Below, piece after piece: positions 13,858 to 15,640 of a stretch of DNA of 15,640 nt. Source of the DNA: Phycisphaerae bacterium (GTDB lineage Bacteria; Planctomycetota; Phycisphaerae; JAAYCJ01). The stretch's first letter is position 1. Each line of letters starts with the position of its first letter. The DNA lies in NCBI GenBank assembly GCA_012514125.1, contig JAAZAW010000339.1:1-15640 (forward strand), read 5' to 3'. The notes under the pieces are model-generated. The model had not been told where the DNA came from and did no database searches. It was given only the letters and a program-made list of their open reading frames with translations. A program made the position numbers and the translations under genes.

Positions 13858-15015
13858 ATGAAAACAACTCTAAGTTCTCAAGTTCGTCGAACATTGAATT
13901 ATATTGCGGATCAGATCAACGATCTGCCGGTCAGTGCACCGTTACCGCCGGTCTGGGAGATTCGCAAAGCACTGGGCGTGAGCCAATTATCGGTTCAAAA
14001 AGCCTGCGATCTTCTGGAAAATCAGGGTAAAATTGTCCGAAAACCCCGAAAAGGCATCTTCGTCTCCGATCATACGCAAAACGGAGATTTTGCGATCGTC
14101 GTACTTCCTGAACTGCTTGGGCCGACCGCTTCGCCTTATTATGCGCTGGCCTGTAATGCACTCGTTGAAAGAATTCACGGTCACCGCCCCAACTGCGACG
14201 TCAAAATGCATTTCGGCAAGGTGGCTTCGCCCAATTCCCTGTTTCAGCCTCCCACGGATTTGACCGTGCCGACGGTGGCGGCGAAGTTGAGAGGGGTGTT
14301 TTCATTTCACCCCCTGCATGAAATAGGCGACGTCGCTCAGAGCCTGAAACGCAGCGGGATTCCGACCATTATGCTAAAAGAAATGGGTTCCGCGGAGGCG
14401 GACTATTCCGTCGCATTTGACAAGGGAGGCGCCATTCAAAAGTATATGGCGGCCCTGGCACAAAGCGGCTGTCGGAGTGTGGGGGTCCTTGGCATTGTTT
14501 CCTTTGAAAAAGACGGGGGGTTTGCCCTGCACGCGCCCCTTGTGAAAGCGGCCCGGGAAGCGGGGCTTGAAATCAGACAGGAGTGGATGCCTGTCTCGAC
14601 CGGTGTCACGGTGACGACGGATAAAATTGGTTACGAACATTTCTTACAGCTCTGGAAACAAACGGAAAAACCCGATGGTATTGTGGTGCTCGACGATGTG
14701 GCCTGCCGAGGCGTTCTTCGCGGATGTCTACAGTTCGGCGTCGATCTGCCCGGAGATATTCAATTGGTGACCCACGCGAACCGCCATGTCGAGCTGCCTT
14801 ACCATAAACCGATCACCCGCGTTGAATTCGATACGGACGAGCAGGCGTATCATGCGGTCGATCTGGCAATCAAATTCCTTCGTGGTCAGGCATCGCCGGA
14901 AAAACATATTCTTTTGTCCGGCAAGCTGATTCAGGGCGAGACCACCCAAACGTTAAAAGTCCGTTTCAAGAGCAAGGACGAACAGGCGTATACGGGAAAT
15001 TTTAACCTCTTTTAA
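13858..15015 (+). CDS. GntR-type HTH regulator with LacI-like ligand-binding domain
   Basis: This 385-residue regulator has an N-terminal winged helix of the GntR type (about 5-70: APLPPVWEIRKALGVSQLSVQKACDLLENQGKIVRKPRKGIFV). About residues 75-375 form a periplasmic-binding-protein-like sensor as in LacI/AraR proteins (DFAIVVLPELLGPTASPYYALACNAL; GGAIQKYMAALAQSGCRSVGVLG; EKPDGIVVLDDVACRGVLRGCLQFGVDLPGDIQLV). This combination usually senses a sugar. The ATG at 13858 is only a few bases from the predicted transcription start, so the mRNA is probably leaderless or nearly so; there is no ribosome site. The promoter is covered by a palindrome, pointing to autorepression. The secreted-protein gene follows after 13 bases, so it is likely controlled with it. 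Confidence 0.92.
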   Translation: MKTTLSSQVRRTLNYIADQINDLPVSAPLPPVWEIRKALGVSQLSVQKACDLLENQGKIVRKPRKGIFVSDHTQNGDFAIVVLPELLGPTASPYYALACNALVERIHGHRPNCDVKMHFGKVASPNSLFQPPTDLTVPTVAAKLRGVFSFHPLHEIGDVAQSLKRSGIPTIMLKEMGSAEADYSVAFDKGGAIQKYMAALAQSGCRSVGVLGIVSFEKDGGFALHAPLVKAAREAGLEIRQEWMPVSTGVTVTTDKIGYEHFLQLWKQTEKPDGIVVLDDVACRGVLRGCLQFGVDLPGDIQLVTHANRHVELPYHKPITRVEFDTDEQAYHAVDLAIKFLRGQASPEKHILLSGKLIQGETTQTLKVRFKSKDEQAYTGNFNLF

Positions 15016-15028
15016 AGGAGACCTATCT

Positions 15029-15640
15029 ATGTTGCGAACTGTTGCAGGAAAGCTCGTTATTGTAAGTCTGATGGTTGTTTGTTTTGTACGAGGGGCAACG
15101 GCAGATCCCCTTTGGGCTGGGGATCGGATTCTTATTGATTTTTGTGACAATTTTGCCGTGACGATCGATGGATCAGGGCGGCAGTGGAACCAGGGACTTA
15201 ATCATGGCTCCACAGGGACGATTCCAAATCTGAAGAACACCGATGGAGTTTCCACACAGGTGGGTTTCCGCTCGTCCTACTGGTTTCCGTCAAACAACGC
15301 CATGGGATTAGCAACCAGTGCTCTTACCGACTATCCTGGTTTTGCTACAAAAGATAGTGTTTTTGTTAACATTGCGAATATTCCAACCGCCCGTGGCATT
15401 TTCAACGAACTTGATACCAGCTTGACCTATAATCTGATCTTTTACGGTTCTCGCGGTATGACTGCAGATCCGCGGGTATTACAAGTGACCATCGGCGGTG
15501 TTTCCCAGAGTTATGACGCCGGCGGAACCGTGGGTGAGGGGCTGGTAACGTTCACCGGCATTTCCCCGAATGAATCGGGTGAGATCGTCATCGATTTTTC
15601 CACGCCGAATCTTGGCTATCTGGGCGTGATTGAACTGGCG
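15029..15640 (+). CDS. Secreted beta-rich protein of unknown function, 3' end cut by window edge
   Basis: The ATG at 15029 follows AAAGGAGA, 13 bases after the regulator stop. The frame stays open for 204 codons to the window end. Residues 1-25 are a signal peptide (MLRTVAGKLVIVSLMVVCFVRGATA, cleavage probably before DPLW). The mature part has IDFCDNFAVTIDGSGRQWNQ, then many short beta-like segments with Gly, Ser, Thr and Asn turns (LTYNLIFYGSRGM, VLQVTIGGVSQSYDAGGTVG, GEIVIDFSTPNLGYLGVIEL). This resembles the beta-sandwich repeats found in surface or carbohydrate-binding proteins. No catalytic motif is seen in the visible part, and a C-terminal sorting signal such as PEP-CTERM would lie beyond the window. 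Its position after a sugar-type regulator suggests a glycan-related or surface role, which is inference. Confidence 0.82.
   Translation, partial: MLRTVAGKLVIVSLMVVCFVRGATADPLWAGDRILIDFCDNFAVTIDGSGRQWNQGLNHGSTGTIPNLKNTDGVSTQVGFRSSYWFPSNNAMGLATSALTDYPGFATKDSVFVNIANIPTARGIFNELDTSLTYNLIFYGSRGMTADPRVLQVTIGGVSQSYDAGGTVGEGLVTFTGISPNESGEIVIDFSTPNLGYLGVIELA

Overview
The window looks like part of a chromosome from a Planctomycetota / Verrucomicrobiota / Lentisphaerota (PVC)-type bacterium. I infer this from gene content, not from a marker gene. It pairs a uroporphyrinogen-decarboxylase-like protein with Gfo/Idh/MocA dehydrogenases and a sugar isomerase/epimerase. It also has a GntR-type regulator with a periplasmic-binding-protein-like sensor, placed just before a large secreted protein. 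No rRNA, tRNA, CRISPR array, transposase or phage gene was seen.

Left part (1-5133, all on the minus strand). A PfkB sugar/nucleoside kinase runs off the left edge (790 to 1). Upstream of it, read right to left, are a YbaK/ProX-type deacylase (5133-4642), a double PRC-barrel protein (4520-3774), a stand-alone LigD-type polymerase/primase domain (3630-2710), a site-2 protease with C-terminal CBS domains (2657-1485) and a two-CBS protein (1453-1022). A nested hairpin with a T-run (936-986) closes this block. It reads as a stress-response or maintenance block. The stand-alone LigD polymerase has changes at key catalytic positions.

Middle (5134-7435, plus strand). Two isolated genes sit in long AT-rich intergenic DNA: an exported papain-fold (C39-like) cysteine-protease-like protein and a small HExxH zincin. 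A bidirectional terminator (7400-7432) lies between the zincin and the convergent sugar genes.

Sugar-metabolism region (7529-13087). An AraC-type regulator (9919-10719) is divergent from a UroD-like protein and a Gfo/Idh/MocA oxidoreductase on the minus strand. It is followed on the plus strand by a second Gfo/Idh/MocA oxidoreductase and a TIM-barrel sugar isomerase/epimerase. A strong terminator at 13045-13096 ends the plus-strand unit. The two flanking transcription units are plausibly the targets of the AraC protein, and together they look like a pathway for oxidation/epimerisation of an unusual sugar.

Right part (13088-15640). An 770-base gene-poor stretch holds the most unusual object in the window: ten GATC sites at exactly 21-bp spacing (13373-13562) in a 21-bp tandem repeat. 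A promoter-like sequence lies before it and a terminator-like hairpin plus T7 ends it, so it could be an independently transcribed repeat RNA. After it, a GntR-type regulator starts almost at its own transcription start, under a promoter covered by a 30-bp near-perfect palindrome (likely autoregulation). It is followed 13 bp later by a secreted beta-rich protein that runs off the right edge.
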